A DNA stretch of 64,000 bases from an uncultured Muribaculaceae bacterium (GCA_910583675.1 CAJTYH010000005.1:1-64000), one strand, 5' to 3'. Shown: positions 1-8,758, counted from the stretch's first letter. The notes: generated by a model from the sequence alone, not told the origin. Numbers and translations are program-made.

Positions 1-250
1 TTTTTCGGTGTCCGTGATTCGGCCTAATTATTCAAAAATTAACGAACTATTGTAAAAATATATCCCCTAAATAAGCATATTGAATTTACGATCATACGAA
101 TTATAGTAAAACAGAAATATATTACAAAAATTCAAATGTATAATCACTTGAATTTCATTAGTGATAGGTCCCCCTTTTCGCAAATCAATTTTGTTTGACT
201 ATAATAATGTTCACTATCTAAAAACTCTGCTTCTGAATGAGTTATTGAAA

Positions 251-472
251 ATGAAGTTTCTTAAGCGATTGTCTAAAACTTCACAAGAAGTTACTAACAC
301 AGAGATGCAAGATGCTTATGGAGAATTTGTCACGCACATAGTAGCAATTCAGAAGATTATTCCTATATCTCTCGGATGCAACCTGCAAACCGTGAATGAG
401 AAGCTGAACGAGATGGAAGAATATCGGGAAGTGTTACAAGAGGCAGAGTACAGCGGCGGAATGCGGCGTTAG
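251..472 (+). CDS. Hypothetical protein, 73 aa
   Basis: Small charged protein starting MKFLKRLSKTSQ at 251; an in-frame upstream ATG at 161 would add a poorly conserved-looking extension. No family recognised and no membrane segment. The C-terminal half (EKLNEMEEYREVLQEAEY) looks helical. It is followed closely by a strong intrinsic terminator, which supports a real plus-strand gene. It belongs to the accessory element on the left of the window. Function unknown. Confidence 0.45.
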   Translation: MKFLKRLSKTSQEVTNTEMQDAYGEFVTHIVAIQKIIPISLGCNLQTVNEKLNEMEEYREVLQEAEYSGGMRR

Positions 473-491
473 AGGGCAATGTATAAGCGAT

Positions 492-527
492 GTGGAGCGG
501 ACTGTGAAAAGTCTGCTCCACGTTTTT
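492..527 (+). terminator. Intrinsic terminator after the 73-aa gene
   Basis: Arms GTGGAGCGGACT (492-503) and AGTCTGCTCCAC (510-521) pair with one G/T mismatch around a 6-base loop and are followed by GTTTTT. It closes the plus-strand gene ending at 472. Confidence 0.8.
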
Positions 528-529
528 AT

Positions 530-563
530 AGCCTGCACCGATGCCATAGACACGATGCAGGCT
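530..563 (-). terminator. Hairpin closing the minus-strand operon
   Basis: AGCCTGCA (530-537) pairs perfectly with TGCAGGCT (556-563). On the minus strand it lies just after the gene ending at 571 and is followed by a short A/T-rich stretch, so it is a plausible terminator facing the one at 492-527. Confidence 0.5.
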
Positions 564-570
564 GTTCATA

Positions 571-945
571 CTATTGGTTCAATAAGCCGTCAATCATAGA
601 CTGTAGGTCTGACAGGTCACAATATTGATTCCGTCCGCCGGTGTAATCCTTTGCGTGCTTGGCTGTCCGTATAAGGAACGAACCGAGTTCGATTCTTACA
701 CCGCTGCCCATTCGGGAGAGGGTGGATGAATGACTGATATAAACGAATTTGCCATTACGTTCAACAAAACAAGAGGTGTCGTAATGTCCTTTTGAATTGG
801 ATACTGTCGTTGCATCAACGGCTTTTGCATATTTGGAAATCTCACGTACCAAAGCGGTTTGGAAATTGCGGTATTCCTTTGAAACATAACCGCCTGCATC
901 CGCAAGGACGGAAGATTGCCATTTGGTATAAAAATTCTGTGCCAT
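571..945 (-). CDS. Conserved hypothetical protein, 124 aa
   Basis: The start is placed at MAQNFYTKWQ (945), because the upstream in-frame part overlaps the preceding gene and looks non-coding. The protein is soluble with no signal peptide. Aromatic and charged residues are spread evenly (FVERNGKFVYISHSS, RIELGSFLIR), which suggests a small beta-rich domain. It is the last gene of a three-gene minus-strand set (1683 to 571) of small proteins in the mobile-element cargo. No family recognised and no function assigned. Confidence 0.6.
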   Translation of the reverse strand: MAQNFYTKWQSSVLADAGGYVSKEYRNFQTALVREISKYAKAVDATTVSNSKGHYDTSCFVERNGKFVYISHSSTLSRMGSGVRIELGSFLIRTAKHAKDYTGGRNQYCDLSDLQSMIDGLLNQ

Positions 946-955
946 ATTGATTTTA

Positions 956-1210
956 TTATTGATTATGTAAGTAATTTTTCCACTTCTCGCCGTCAATGGT
1001 CAGCTTTTTCAATTCCCAATCATATTCCACTTCCGGCATATTGGTATAAGGGAAATGAACGGTATAGCCTATCTGTCCGTAAGAGCAATGCAGAGGGGTA
1101 ACACAAATCTCCCAACCGAAATAAAGTTGCGGTGTGCAGTATTTCCGCCAGTTGAAACGACCTGCGGCAATATTGCCGCAAAGTCGTTTGAGTATGCCGT
1201 TTGTTGTCAT
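956..1210 (-). CDS. Conserved hypothetical protein, 84 aa
   Basis: The start is MTTNGILKRL at 1210, whose ATG overlaps the stop of the upstream gene (1207) as ATGA, implying translational coupling. The protein is rich in aromatic residues (NWRKYCTPQLYFGWEICV) with a C-terminal YDWELKKLTIDGEKW segment. It has no membrane anchor or recognised domain. Its position inside a tightly packed operon supports it being a real gene. Confidence 0.6.
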   Translation of the reverse strand: MTTNGILKRLCGNIAAGRFNWRKYCTPQLYFGWEICVTPLHCSYGQIGYTVHFPYTNMPEVEYDWELKKLTIDGEKWKNYLHNQ

Positions 1211-1683
1211 TCCGCACCTCCTTTGCATAGAATTGTGAGTTGGTTCGGACGGTCAGGAAACCAATAGGCATCACTGTCTATATACACGCATCTGCCGCCA
1301 TTCCAAGGCTTTCTGAAAGCCAACACCTCTTTGGGGCCGAATACCACTCCGTAATCATTCGTGAACGCCACCATATCGCCAACAGCCAAATCATTGTCTG
1401 TTTCCATCACCTCTGAAAGCCGGTTGAAAAACTCCATGCCTTCAGCTTCCCGTTCCGCTCTCCATTTCCGGAACTCCTCTTTGTGACTTCTCGGTGTGGG
1501 TATCGGTGCTAATTCCGATGCAAATACCTCTGCTTCCGAAACACCGCTTGAAATCAGAATAATGCTGTCACTATCCACTTCTTCAGGTGCGGAAATCACT
1601 TTATACTCTCCGTCAGACTTGCCATTGTCGGGGTCATTCCAATAAAGGAGATTGCCTTGCTTGATAAAATCGAATTTTCCCAT
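1207..1683 (-). CDS. Conserved hypothetical protein, 158 aa
   Basis: This is the first gene of the three-gene minus-strand set. It is acidic and soluble. The middle has a charged helical stretch (HKEEFRKWRAEREAEGMEF), followed by a segment (LAVGDMVAFTNDYGVVFGPKEVLAF) that reads like a small SH3/KOW-type beta barrel. Function unknown. The next gene starts inside its stop codon. Confidence 0.6.
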   Translation of the reverse strand: MGKFDFIKQGNLLYWNDPDNGKSDGEYKVISAPEEVDSDSIILISSGVSEAEVFASELAPIPTPRSHKEEFRKWRAEREAEGMEFFNRLSEVMETDNDLAVGDMVAFTNDYGVVFGPKEVLAFRKPWNGGRCVYIDSDAYWFPDRPNQLTILCKGGAE

Positions 1684-1884
1684 TGTCTTTTGATTATTGA
1701 TTTTTTATTTTCCCTTTTATCGAAGCTCTTTCGGCTTCCTTGTCGGGATTGATTTTTATGCTGAATCAACAGTGAGAAAAGGGCGAATAAGACAAATAAA
1801 CAGCGGACTGATTCTACGGAATACCCAAATCTGCGATTTGCGGAAGGCTGTCGGAGAATCCGGAGGCTGTTAGCGATAGCGGTA

Positions 1885-1914
1885 TTTGGCAATCGACCGA
1901 ACACTGTACCTTTG
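1885..1914 (+). promoter_or_regulatory. Bacteroidota-type promoter, no downstream gene
   Basis: TTTG (1885-1888), an 18-base spacer and TACCTTTG (1907-1914) match the Bacteroidota -33/-7 consensus. The nearest plus-strand features are only a hairpin at 1983-2010 and then the antisense of the OmpA gene, so it may drive a small RNA of roughly 90 nt. Confidence 0.5.
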
Positions 1915-1974
1915 CATATAAAATCTCACCGGACAAGAATAGCCGATACGGCGATTTGTGGAATAGCAAGGAAC

Positions 1975-2010
1975 ATAAAAAAAGAGTGTCATTCCGCAGA
2001 ACGACACTCT
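1975..2010 (-). terminator. Intrinsic terminator of the OmpA-type gene
   Basis: AGAGTGTC (1983-1990) and GACACTCT (2003-2010) are perfect arms. On the minus strand the hairpin is followed by seven T, directly after the gene ending at 2040. Confidence 0.8.
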
Positions 2011-2039
2011 GGCTATTTATAACAGTTAATACAAAAGGT

Positions 2040-3452
2040 CTATTCCCCCTCGGTGAAAAACAGCTCCACTTTCGTGTGTCGGTTGGCTTCAACCGGTACA
2101 TGGTCGGCTATTCCGCCTCTGCTCACCTTGATGATTCGTTCGACCGGCATACCGCGTCGTCCTAATTCCGCAACGATATAGTCTGCTCTCGACGTACTCA
2201 ATGAATTATTGAGAACCGGAGTCCCCGTTGAATTGTCTGCCGCACCCGTTACTCTTATGGACAATCCGTATTTGTTCGCCACACGAGCCAGTTCATCGAG
2301 ATTAAGCATCTGCGAGGCATCCGTCAAATGAACCGTATTCAGGTTGAAAAAGAAATAAACAGGCGAGCCGATACATTCTCCGACTTGCATGAGTTTCATA
2401 TCTTCCGAACCGTTTATGGCCAATTCTTCAGGTGAGCGGTCATTATTGACAAATCGGGTATTTGTCGAATCAAGCGGGGAAATACCGTTCCAGTGTCGAT
2501 TTCTCATTCTTGCCATAAGTGAGTTCAGCCCGCTGTAATTATTCGTAGGATAACCTTGATGCTCGCCAATGCTGTCTTCCGTGATAAGACTGCCGTATTT
2601 GTCGAGCAGTCCCTCAATTTCTAAAATCTTCTTCAATTCAATAAATGTCCGACGGTTCCGGTCGTTCAAGTCTGCATAACGCTTGTTTTCTTTCGACAGA
2701 AAGTTGGCATAATCCACGAGCCATTCGTTCTGACGCGCGTAAGGCGTTACATCCACCGCACGTTTCCAGCCAATCTTTCCGAGGTGAAATGTGAAGCCGG
2801 CTGTCAGCGACAGCATGTGATCACCGAGACGGTTCGGGTGTCCGTAGCCGTCGAAGTCCTGAAAGGTGGTAGTGCCGGAGAGTTCCAGCATAGCACTTAC
2901 CCGTCCGGAAATACGGTATTGTCCTTGCACCCCGTATGAGATAGCCAATGGGTTATGCCCATTCGTGGCATTATGCAGGAGTCCGATTCCGGCAAAAGGT
3001 GCGAGATTCCAGCGCACTTGATCTTGCCGGGCATACCTGCGGCCGAGTACATTCCATAGCAAATCCGCATGGATATGGTGGTAGTCCTGAGTGGACAATG
3101 CACCATCCTTGAACCGCAAACCGCTGTAGTTGATACGCGCACCGACCGATGGCGTGAACCATTTGCCGACGGCAAGGCTGTACGAGGGTTTCAGGCGTCC
3201 GAAAAGGTCTTCACAACCGAGTGGCGTACCGAGAAATGCGGTCGCACCTCCGGCAATGCTGACAAACCAGTTGCCGGTACGGGACATCGGAAGAACCACT
3301 CCGTCGAGATAGACGGGTTGCGTCGGTTGAAGTTCCTCCGTGATATTATAGAATGACGGAGGTTGGACAGTATCTCCCTGTACGGAATGTACACCTGCGT
3401 GTGCCTGAAACGAGCAGAGCACAGCGAAAATAAGAATGAATTGTTTCGTCAT
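2040..3452 (-). CDS. OmpA-family outer-membrane protein
   Basis: This is a 470-aa protein with a clear N-terminal signal peptide (MTKQFILIFAVLCSFQAHAG). Residues about 60-230 look like an outer-membrane beta barrel with alternating aromatic strands. A central helical part contains RRTFIELKKILEIEGLL. The C-terminal OmpA-like peptidoglycan-binding domain lies at about 365-468 (VYFFFNLNTVHL, LSTSRADYIVAELGRRGM, ANRHTKVELFF). Such proteins are common cargo of Bacteroides mobile elements; the role here is inferred to be cell-envelope anchoring. It is the last gene of the operon that includes the relaxase and ends at a strong terminator. Confidence 0.85.
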   Translation of the reverse strand: MTKQFILIFAVLCSFQAHAGVHSVQGDTVQPPSFYNITEELQPTQPVYLDGVVLPMSRTGNWFVSIAGGATAFLGTPLGCEDLFGRLKPSYSLAVGKWFTPSVGARINYSGLRFKDGALSTQDYHHIHADLLWNVLGRRYARQDQVRWNLAPFAGIGLLHNATNGHNPLAISYGVQGQYRISGRVSAMLELSGTTTFQDFDGYGHPNRLGDHMLSLTAGFTFHLGKIGWKRAVDVTPYARQNEWLVDYANFLSKENKRYADLNDRNRRTFIELKKILEIEGLLDKYGSLITEDSIGEHQGYPTNNYSGLNSLMARMRNRHWNGISPLDSTNTRFVNNDRSPEELAINGSEDMKLMQVGECIGSPVYFFFNLNTVHLTDASQMLNLDELARVANKYGLSIRVTGAADNSTGTPVLNNSLSTSRADYIVAELGRRGMPVERIIKVSRGGIADHVPVEANRHTKVELFFTEGE

Positions 3453-3505
3453 ATTCCAATGATTTTATTCGTTATACTTTTGATTTATCATAAGATGCGT
3501 GCCAC

Positions 3506-4963
3506 TTACCGTTTGGGCTTTTTGCCGATGGCCGGACGCATCATACGGCTCGCCATCCTCATGCAGCGGAGTGCCCATGCACGGTTGTCCTCGTCCTCGT
3601 CACGTCCCCATTTCAGGTCGCTTTTACTGCCTCCGCCGCCACGAGTTTCGGCAAACGTGGTGGCATCTTCGACCATTCCGAGGAACAACATCGTTGCACA
3701 GTGCATTATGTCTGCGCCCCGTTCCGCGATAGATTGAACGAGTGAGCCATCGAATAGCTGCCGTTCCGACACATCCATTTGTGCCGATACATTCCGGTAT
3801 TCATTGACCACACTTTCCAACAATACGTCTTTGAGCAGGGTGTCCACTTTGGAGTGAACATCACGTGAATACTTGTAGGCTTCTTCCTTGAGTTCTTCGG
3901 TACGATCCTTAATGGCATCCATGTTCTCTTTGAGGTCGGTCAGTTGCCGGTCAGCGGCCTGTAGCTTCTGTTGTTTGTCTGCCAGTTGTTTGTTGATGCC
4001 TACCAACTCTTTTTCCAACGTTTGAATCCGGATTGCCAACTCTGCCGCATTACCGCTATTCGCTTTCAAATCCCGTTCGGCTGCCGACAGCAGAGCCTCT
4101 TTTTCCGCTTTTGACTTTTCAAGGTTATCGACCATTGTCGTAAGTCCTTTGACCCTGCGCTCTGCCAGACGGATGTCCGATTGAAGTTCGGAGAGTGCCT
4201 TCCGGTGACGGTCGATATTTTCCTCGATGGTCGTACACTCCTCGGAGAGCATACGGCGATACTCTTCGGTTGTCCTGTGGCGTGCGCCCGTTTCGGATAT
4301 GCTCGTTCCTCTCGACATTCCCCACTTGGTATTGACTTCGGCGAAAAAGTCGGTATGGAGTTGTTTCATTCTCGCACTATATTCAAACTTGTCCTTTCCG
4401 GCGAATATTTCCTTGTACGCAAAACGGCCATCCTTGATTGGCAGAAGCGTACAATGCACGTGCGGATTCAACTCGTCCAGATGTACAATGAATGCGGCGA
4501 TATTCTGCTCACCGTACTTGCCACTAACGAATGAGTACACGTCCTTTGCCCAACGTTCGATTTCACCCTCCCTCCTGATGTGTGTGTTGTACGCACCTTC
4601 TTCAAAGTCCACCTGCTGCGTACCGAATGCGAGTTCGTGCATCCGTTTACGAGATCCGCCGAAAATGATATTTACCACCGTGCGGAACTTCGGTTCAGCC
4701 AATCCTTCGTTGGGGTCTTTGATTCCGCGACGGCTCAATATGTCTGCCATCCGTTCCGGGATGTTGCGGGTCGTGTCGATGGGACGTATCTTGCCTCCGG
4801 GTACAATCTCGAAGTTCAGGTGTTTGCGCGTGGGGTCGTAGTTGCCTTTGCTCATGGCGTATTTCTCCGCACGTTCGCTACGATCACGCAGATGTTCGTT
4901 GCTTTGGGCGGCGGTGATGCCTTTCGACACATGCACATCGAGCACTTGTTTCTGATTTGTCAT
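3506..4963 (-). CDS. MobV-family relaxase (Mob/Pre plasmid recombination enzyme)
   Basis: The start is set at MTNQKQVLDVHVSKG (4963, 485 aa); the 20 residues upstream do not look coding. The N-terminal half holds the Mob_Pre relaxase fold, with the metal-binding motif HLDELNPHVH at about residues 161-170 and a conserved HLNFEI segment near residue 50. The C-terminal half (about 240-400) is a long coiled coil. The enzyme is expected to nick at oriT and lead strand transfer when helped by a conjugative element in trans. The untranslated stretch just upstream (4964-5182) is the natural place for its oriT. Confidence 0.92.
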   Translation of the reverse strand: MTNQKQVLDVHVSKGITAAQSNEHLRDRSERAEKYAMSKGNYDPTRKHLNFEIVPGGKIRPIDTTRNIPERMADILSRRGIKDPNEGLAEPKFRTVVNIIFGGSRKRMHELAFGTQQVDFEEGAYNTHIRREGEIERWAKDVYSFVSGKYGEQNIAAFIVHLDELNPHVHCTLLPIKDGRFAYKEIFAGKDKFEYSARMKQLHTDFFAEVNTKWGMSRGTSISETGARHRTTEEYRRMLSEECTTIEENIDRHRKALSELQSDIRLAERRVKGLTTMVDNLEKSKAEKEALLSAAERDLKANSGNAAELAIRIQTLEKELVGINKQLADKQQKLQAADRQLTDLKENMDAIKDRTEELKEEAYKYSRDVHSKVDTLLKDVLLESVVNEYRNVSAQMDVSERQLFDGSLVQSIAERGADIMHCATMLFLGMVEDATTFAETRGGGGSKSDLKWGRDEDEDNRAWALRCMRMASRMMRPAIGKKPKR

Positions 4964-5182
4964 ACTGTTTCTTTGTTGTTGCGGACAATCCGCCGTGTCC
5001 CAGCTTGCTGCTTGTATGGACACTGTTCCCGCCGATGAATGTCGGTCGGGGTATTAGGCTCCCCCTTCCCTTTGTTTCGTGGCATACGGGCAAGCCCGTG
5101 TGTCTCCTATAACCGGCAGGATACCTGTAACGGGACAGAGGCGGATTGTTCGAGGTTATACAATCTGTTTCCGGTTCCCGAT
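4964..5182. other. Candidate oriT region upstream of the relaxase
   Basis: This is a 219-bp non-coding gap in an otherwise packed operon, immediately 5' of the relaxase. It contains the perfect hairpin ACGGGC-AA-GCCCGT (5086-5099), a smaller CAGG-ata-CCTG dyad near 5121, and homopolymer-rich flanks. MobV-type oriT sites lie next to their mob genes and contain short inverted repeats, so oriT is the best guess. The nick site is not identified. Confidence 0.4.
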
Positions 5183-6028
5183 TTAATCCGCTGGCTCCTG
5201 TGTCCTTGCCAAAAGCGATAAAAAGGGTTTGCGAAGCGATTTGAGGCGTTCTTTGTCATCGTCCGTGTCGAAGGTCGTCTCACACGCTTCGGTATCGAGA
5301 ATCAGCTCCGCAAGCTCTTTGGATGCCTCGATGAAGGATACCCATTCTTCATCGAGGTCATGACGAAAGAACTCAATGAGCGGCGAGCTGTCATCGAATC
5401 TCGATTTCCACAATACTCGTTGCAAGGCTGCGTGGGCAATACATCCCAAGGCGGTCTTACGAATTTCCTCTTCCTGTTTACCGGCGTGTGCCGATGCCGT
5501 GTCGATATGACTGTCCGGACAGTGACGGCTCTCGTATCCGGTCATTCCGGTCATCGCCTGATGGACGACCTGACCGCAGAGGTTGCCGACATCCGCAGAG
5601 GTCGTTTTGCCAACTATCCAATCGGACAATACCTCTTGCAGTTGTATGGCAAAGTCCGGCTGTCGCTGTACAACGAATGTGGCCGAAGACTGACCGGATT
5701 GCACGGGCATGGTGATGACTATGCTCTTTGCGAGCCTGGTGCGTTTTAATTGTCCGAACGCCTCCAATGTTTCCAGAAACGAGCGGACAGTGGCACGATG
5801 CCAATGCCACTCCGTCGCAAGGTCGGAAATGGTCACATGACACTGGCAAGGCTGAAGGTCGTAGTCCTGTTTCCTTAGAAAAGGGGAAATAAAACCTGCC
5901 AGCGATTTGTCCAGCAGGTCACAATAGGCTTCCGTCCGTGTCTTTCGTTCGCCGACTTTTTCTTTAAGGTAGTCGAATACCTTTGCGTCCGCCACTATGA
6001 CGGCAGGGATTTCTTGCTTATTTTTCAT
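5183..6028 (-). CDS. Winged-helix-like mobilization accessory protein, 281 aa
   Basis: The start is MKNKQEIPAV (6028), which overlaps the end of the upstream membrane-protein gene. Residues about 61-100 (CHVTISDLATEWHWHRATVR then SFLETLEAFGQL) read as a helix-turn-helix or winged helix, preceded by a helical segment RKTRTEAYCDLLDKSL. The C-terminal part is acidic and helical. Its position just before the candidate oriT and relaxase suggests a relaxosome or regulatory DNA-binding role. This is inference; the family is known mainly as a hypothetical protein beside Bacteroides mob genes. Confidence 0.7.
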   Translation of the reverse strand: MKNKQEIPAVIVADAKVFDYLKEKVGERKTRTEAYCDLLDKSLAGFISPFLRKQDYDLQPCQCHVTISDLATEWHWHRATVRSFLETLEAFGQLKRTRLAKSIVITMPVQSGQSSATFVVQRQPDFAIQLQEVLSDWIVGKTTSADVGNLCGQVVHQAMTGMTGYESRHCPDSHIDTASAHAGKQEEEIRKTALGCIAHAALQRVLWKSRFDDSSPLIEFFRHDLDEEWVSFIEASKELAELILDTEACETTFDTDDDKERLKSLRKPFLSLLARTQEPAD

Positions 6029-6608
6029 TATCGTACTGTTTTTGATGATTGTTATTTTGCGGATGAATCGGACTGCCGTTATCCGCATTATGCGGCAACC
6101 CTGCGTGATGATTATCGTAATATGATTCGGACAGTGTTTGAGAATGCTTCACCCATTCGGTACGTTTTTCTGCGTCCTTGCATTCGGACATGACCCGAAC
6201 AGAGGGATAGAACAGGGCAGCCAAAAGAAGAAAGGCGACAGTTACCGACAGCGTGTACAAATGCGGTACGAATCCGATGACCACTGCGGCCAATGCAAGG
6301 ATGACAAATGCACGAGGGCAATCTTGCAACTTGCGGAACCAGTTATCCGTCCGCTTGAATGAGAACATGGCGGAACAGATTCCGGTAGATAGCAGGATGC
6401 CAAATTCGCCGATATGACCGCACGCATATACATAGTGAAAAAGGAGCAGGCATATCAACCCAATTTGCGCATAGAGCTTGCGAGCCTTGTCGCTTCGTGC
6501 CATTGCCATGTAAAAGACTGCCATGCACCGTTTGTTGCTCTTGTACAATGTCAGCGACACCGCAAAGGGTATAGCACAGAAAACGAGTTGCAGGATATTC
6601 AGTAACAT
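6018..6608 (-). CDS. Multi-pass membrane protein, 196 aa
   Basis: Four hydrophobic segments are visible: LLNILQLVFCAIPFAVSL, LIGLICLLLFHYVYA-like, FVILALAAVVIGFV and VTVAFLLLAALFY. A hydrophilic C-terminal tail is rich in H, N and Q. It overlaps the next gene's start by 11 bases, so the two are co-expressed. No known family recognised. In a mobilization operon it could be a membrane partner of the relaxosome, but the sequence does not show this. Confidence 0.6.
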   Translation of the reverse strand: MLLNILQLVFCAIPFAVSLTLYKSNKRCMAVFYMAMARSDKARKLYAQIGLICLLLFHYVYACGHIGEFGILLSTGICSAMFSFKRTDNWFRKLQDCPRAFVILALAAVVIGFVPHLYTLSVTVAFLLLAALFYPSVRVMSECKDAEKRTEWVKHSQTLSESYYDNHHAGLPHNADNGSPIHPQNNNHQKQYDNEK

Positions 6609-7000
6609 AGGTAGTATGGTTTATCTGGTATGTGAATGGGACGCACCATGAGTTCCAATTGGACAGTGCCATAAGTCGCCAACCGGATAATGGTTTCGGC
6701 ATCTGCCGCAGAAAGGTACATCGCCGCCTTTTTGATGCGTTGTTTGAATTGGGGGTTCTGCTTGCGATAAGTTGCCAACGCCTTGTCCAGTTCATGCTCC
6801 GGAATATGCCATACTGTCCCTTCGGCATATTCACCTTGCGTTTTGAATGCACGCAACACCAGCGTGCGGGAAACGAGGTAGTCAGTCCTGTCGGTTCTCG
6901 AAATGATATTCTCCTTGTAAAGATTGTCATCGGCAACCTCTATCCACGTCCGGTAGGCGTTGATGCAATAGACCATTTGTCGGTACAGCGTGTTCCTCAT
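6599..7000 (-). CDS. Conserved hypothetical protein, 133 aa
   Basis: Soluble, basic and helical protein (MVYCINAYRTWIEVADDNLY, FKQRIKKAAMYLSAADAETI). It overlaps both neighbours by a few bases in the same minus-strand operon. No motif or family recognised. The tight packing with relaxase-linked genes supports it being real. Confidence 0.55.
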   Translation of the reverse strand: MRNTLYRQMVYCINAYRTWIEVADDNLYKENIISRTDRTDYLVSRTLVLRAFKTQGEYAEGTVWHIPEHELDKALATYRKQNPQFKQRIKKAAMYLSAADAETIIRLATYGTVQLELMVRPIHIPDKPYYLCY

Positions 7001-7443
7001 ATAAAATTCATCAGCACATCGGCCTTGTCTTTTTTATACTTCAAGAACCCGCCTTTGGAATGGAGTTCCAAATCGAGGCACAAGTCTCCATACATCTGTT
7101 CCAAAGAATCATAAATCGTGACGATGATGCTGTTTACCTTGCCCTCGGTATCCGTCTTGGCGTTCATCTTGAACATCTGCCCGAAAGCCGGATTCGAGTA
7201 CGCGCAGGTGCTATGCCCGAATTTCTCGGAGCGCATAGGGATGTGGTGATAGAGCGTTATCAGCTCCATATCGTCCTCGAACATATCCATCACCTCGTCC
7301 AAATCATAAGGATTGCGTAACGGAAACGTAAGCAGTACATAGTCACCATAGAACTGCGGTTCCTCCATAGTCGTCACATCGAGCAACTGGGGCAGTTGCA
7401 AGGGAACGAACGTCATGAAGTCATCATAGAAGTGTCGTAACAT
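6997..7443 (-). CDS. Conserved hypothetical protein, 148 aa
   Basis: The start is MLRHFYDDFM at 7443 or two codons earlier (7449). The protein is acidic, with conserved-looking aromatic segments (FYGDYVLLTFPLRNPYDLDE, DLCLDLELHSKGGF) and no membrane segment. It overlaps the next gene by 4 bases (ATGA type). Function unknown. Confidence 0.55.
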   Translation of the reverse strand: MLRHFYDDFMTFVPLQLPQLLDVTTMEEPQFYGDYVLLTFPLRNPYDLDEVMDMFEDDMELITLYHHIPMRSEKFGHSTCAYSNPAFGQMFKMNAKTDTEGKVNSIIVTIYDSLEQMYGDLCLDLELHSKGGFLKYKKDKADVLMNFI

Positions 7444-7470
7444 AATCATATTGTTTTTCGTGTTATATCG

Positions 7471-8520
7471 TTACAGGGTGTGTATGAATGCCTCCAACAG
7501 CATTCCGGGCAATTCGTCCAGCCGGTTGTTCCCGGATTGTAGGATTTTACCCAAAACCTCGAAAGCGTCGGATGTCTGCATGGCAAGCGTGTCAAGATGC
7601 CGTCTCTCCTCGGATGAAAGCAATGCCATACAAAAGCCGTCCATTGAAGAATAAGGCTGGAGGAGCATCCAGATATAGGCTTGCGCCTGTGCCGGTGTCC
7701 TGACTTTTTTCTCGCGGATGTTGTCGATACAGGTCTGGATATTCTGAATCAACCTGCGGTTGGTACGCATGGCCAAATAGACCATCGCGTCCTGATAGGT
7801 GATGTCGTTCCGCTCGGCGGCAAGGAATACCTGTGAGCAGCATCGCTCCGTGTCATGTGTGATATCGGAAAGATCCACACCATCGAAATCGGACAGACGT
7901 GAGAGGAAAGCACGGAATACGGCATCCTCTTTTTCGATATAAATAGTCAGGTCGGCTATGCAGTGGATGCCGTAATCAATTGTTTGTGTCAGCACGTCCC
8001 GATAGGCAGCAAGAATACGTTGTCGATTCCCCGGATAGGCGGGATGGCTGTCCAACGAGGTAAAGAACGGGCGGATTGCTTCAGCCGCATGATGTAGTTC
8101 TGCATCTTTCAGATGCGGTGAGACCTGTTCCTTGACCAGCAGCACATCCTTATAAGTACAGGGGTTCGACAAAGCCAGTCGGGAAAATTCCATTCGGATG
8201 GAATCGTGCGTCCGTTCGCAATCCTCAATATGGACAGAATGGAACCGGCCGAGCGTGTCTCGTTCGAGATACCGGAAAACGGAATCCCTTACGGTTTGCC
8301 ATTGCTTGAGGTGTTCGGCCAAGTCTTTAATGGAAAGGTTGTCCAGCTTGCGTACATCGGACAGATATTCCCTGTATGTTCCGGCAGGGTCGCTTTTGAC
8401 ATCCGCCAGACGTTTGCCATTTCCGCTATCGCAAGATGCACACATGAAAATGGCAATAGAAACGGCAATTGTTTTGGCTATAATCATGTGTCGTTTTAAG
8501 TTCGATTTTGATGTTTTCAT
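7471..8520 (-). CDS. Lipoprotein, 349 aa
   Basis: A signal peptide ends in a lipobox with cysteine (IAIFMCASC, residue about 30), so the mature protein is a membrane-anchored lipoprotein. The remainder is almost entirely helical and charged. No enzymatic motif is seen. It is the first gene of the long minus-strand operon that runs through the relaxase to the OmpA-type protein. The divergent control region at 8521-8758 presumably drives it. The role is unknown. Confidence 0.65.
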   Translation of the reverse strand: MKTSKSNLKRHMIIAKTIAVSIAIFMCASCDSGNGKRLADVKSDPAGTYREYLSDVRKLDNLSIKDLAEHLKQWQTVRDSVFRYLERDTLGRFHSVHIEDCERTHDSIRMEFSRLALSNPCTYKDVLLVKEQVSPHLKDAELHHAAEAIRPFFTSLDSHPAYPGNRQRILAAYRDVLTQTIDYGIHCIADLTIYIEKEDAVFRAFLSRLSDFDGVDLSDITHDTERCCSQVFLAAERNDITYQDAMVYLAMRTNRRLIQNIQTCIDNIREKKVRTPAQAQAYIWMLLQPYSSMDGFCMALLSSEERRHLDTLAMQTSDAFEVLGKILQSGNNRLDELPGMLLEAFIHTL

Positions 8521-8697
8521 ACTATATTATTTCGTACTATTTTGCGCAAAACTATATATAATTTTCGATACTCCGTATCATTCCAATCGTATTTTGCGCA
8601 TTTTTTAATATCGTACTTAATGGTATGATTTACAATGAAAACAAGTGAAAGAAAAAGAGTAATTAGAGGGCTGTTCTTGTTTTTTAATATAGTATGA
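8521..8697. promoter_or_regulatory. Divergent control region with repeated operator-like motifs
   Basis: Between the lipoprotein operon and the resolvase-like gene. It contains the palindrome TTTGCGCAAA (8541-8550), a second ATTTTGCGCA copy near 8590, two GTATGATTT copies (8622-8630, 8692-8700) and two TTTTTTAATAT copies. A minus-strand -7 match (CAAAACTA, 8547-8554, reverse of TAGTTTTG) overlaps the palindrome. The neighbouring HTH protein is the obvious candidate to bind here. Confidence 0.5.
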
Positions 8698-8728
8698 TTT
8701 GAACACTCAAATAAAACTCGTATCTTTG
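8698..8728 (+). promoter_or_regulatory. Promoter of the resolvase-like gene
   Basis: TTTG (8698-8701), a 19-base spacer and TATCTTTG (8721-8728), an exact Bacteroidota consensus. Transcription would begin about 8735, which excludes the upstream ATG at 8699 and fixes the start at 8759. Confidence 0.8.
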
Positions 8729-8758
8729 CACTTATTATCATCGGAATTGTATATTGAC

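Larger units (their letters stand above)
1684..2039. other. Intergenic region between two minus-strand operons
   Basis: No credible gene. It holds a plus-strand consensus promoter (1885-1914) and the terminator of the downstream-facing OmpA gene (1975-2010). The transcript expected from the promoter would be short and end near the same hairpin. Confidence 0.6.

Noticed and set aside
1..250. A gene at the left edge
   Set aside because: AT-rich with no convincing frame on either strand; no feature claimed.
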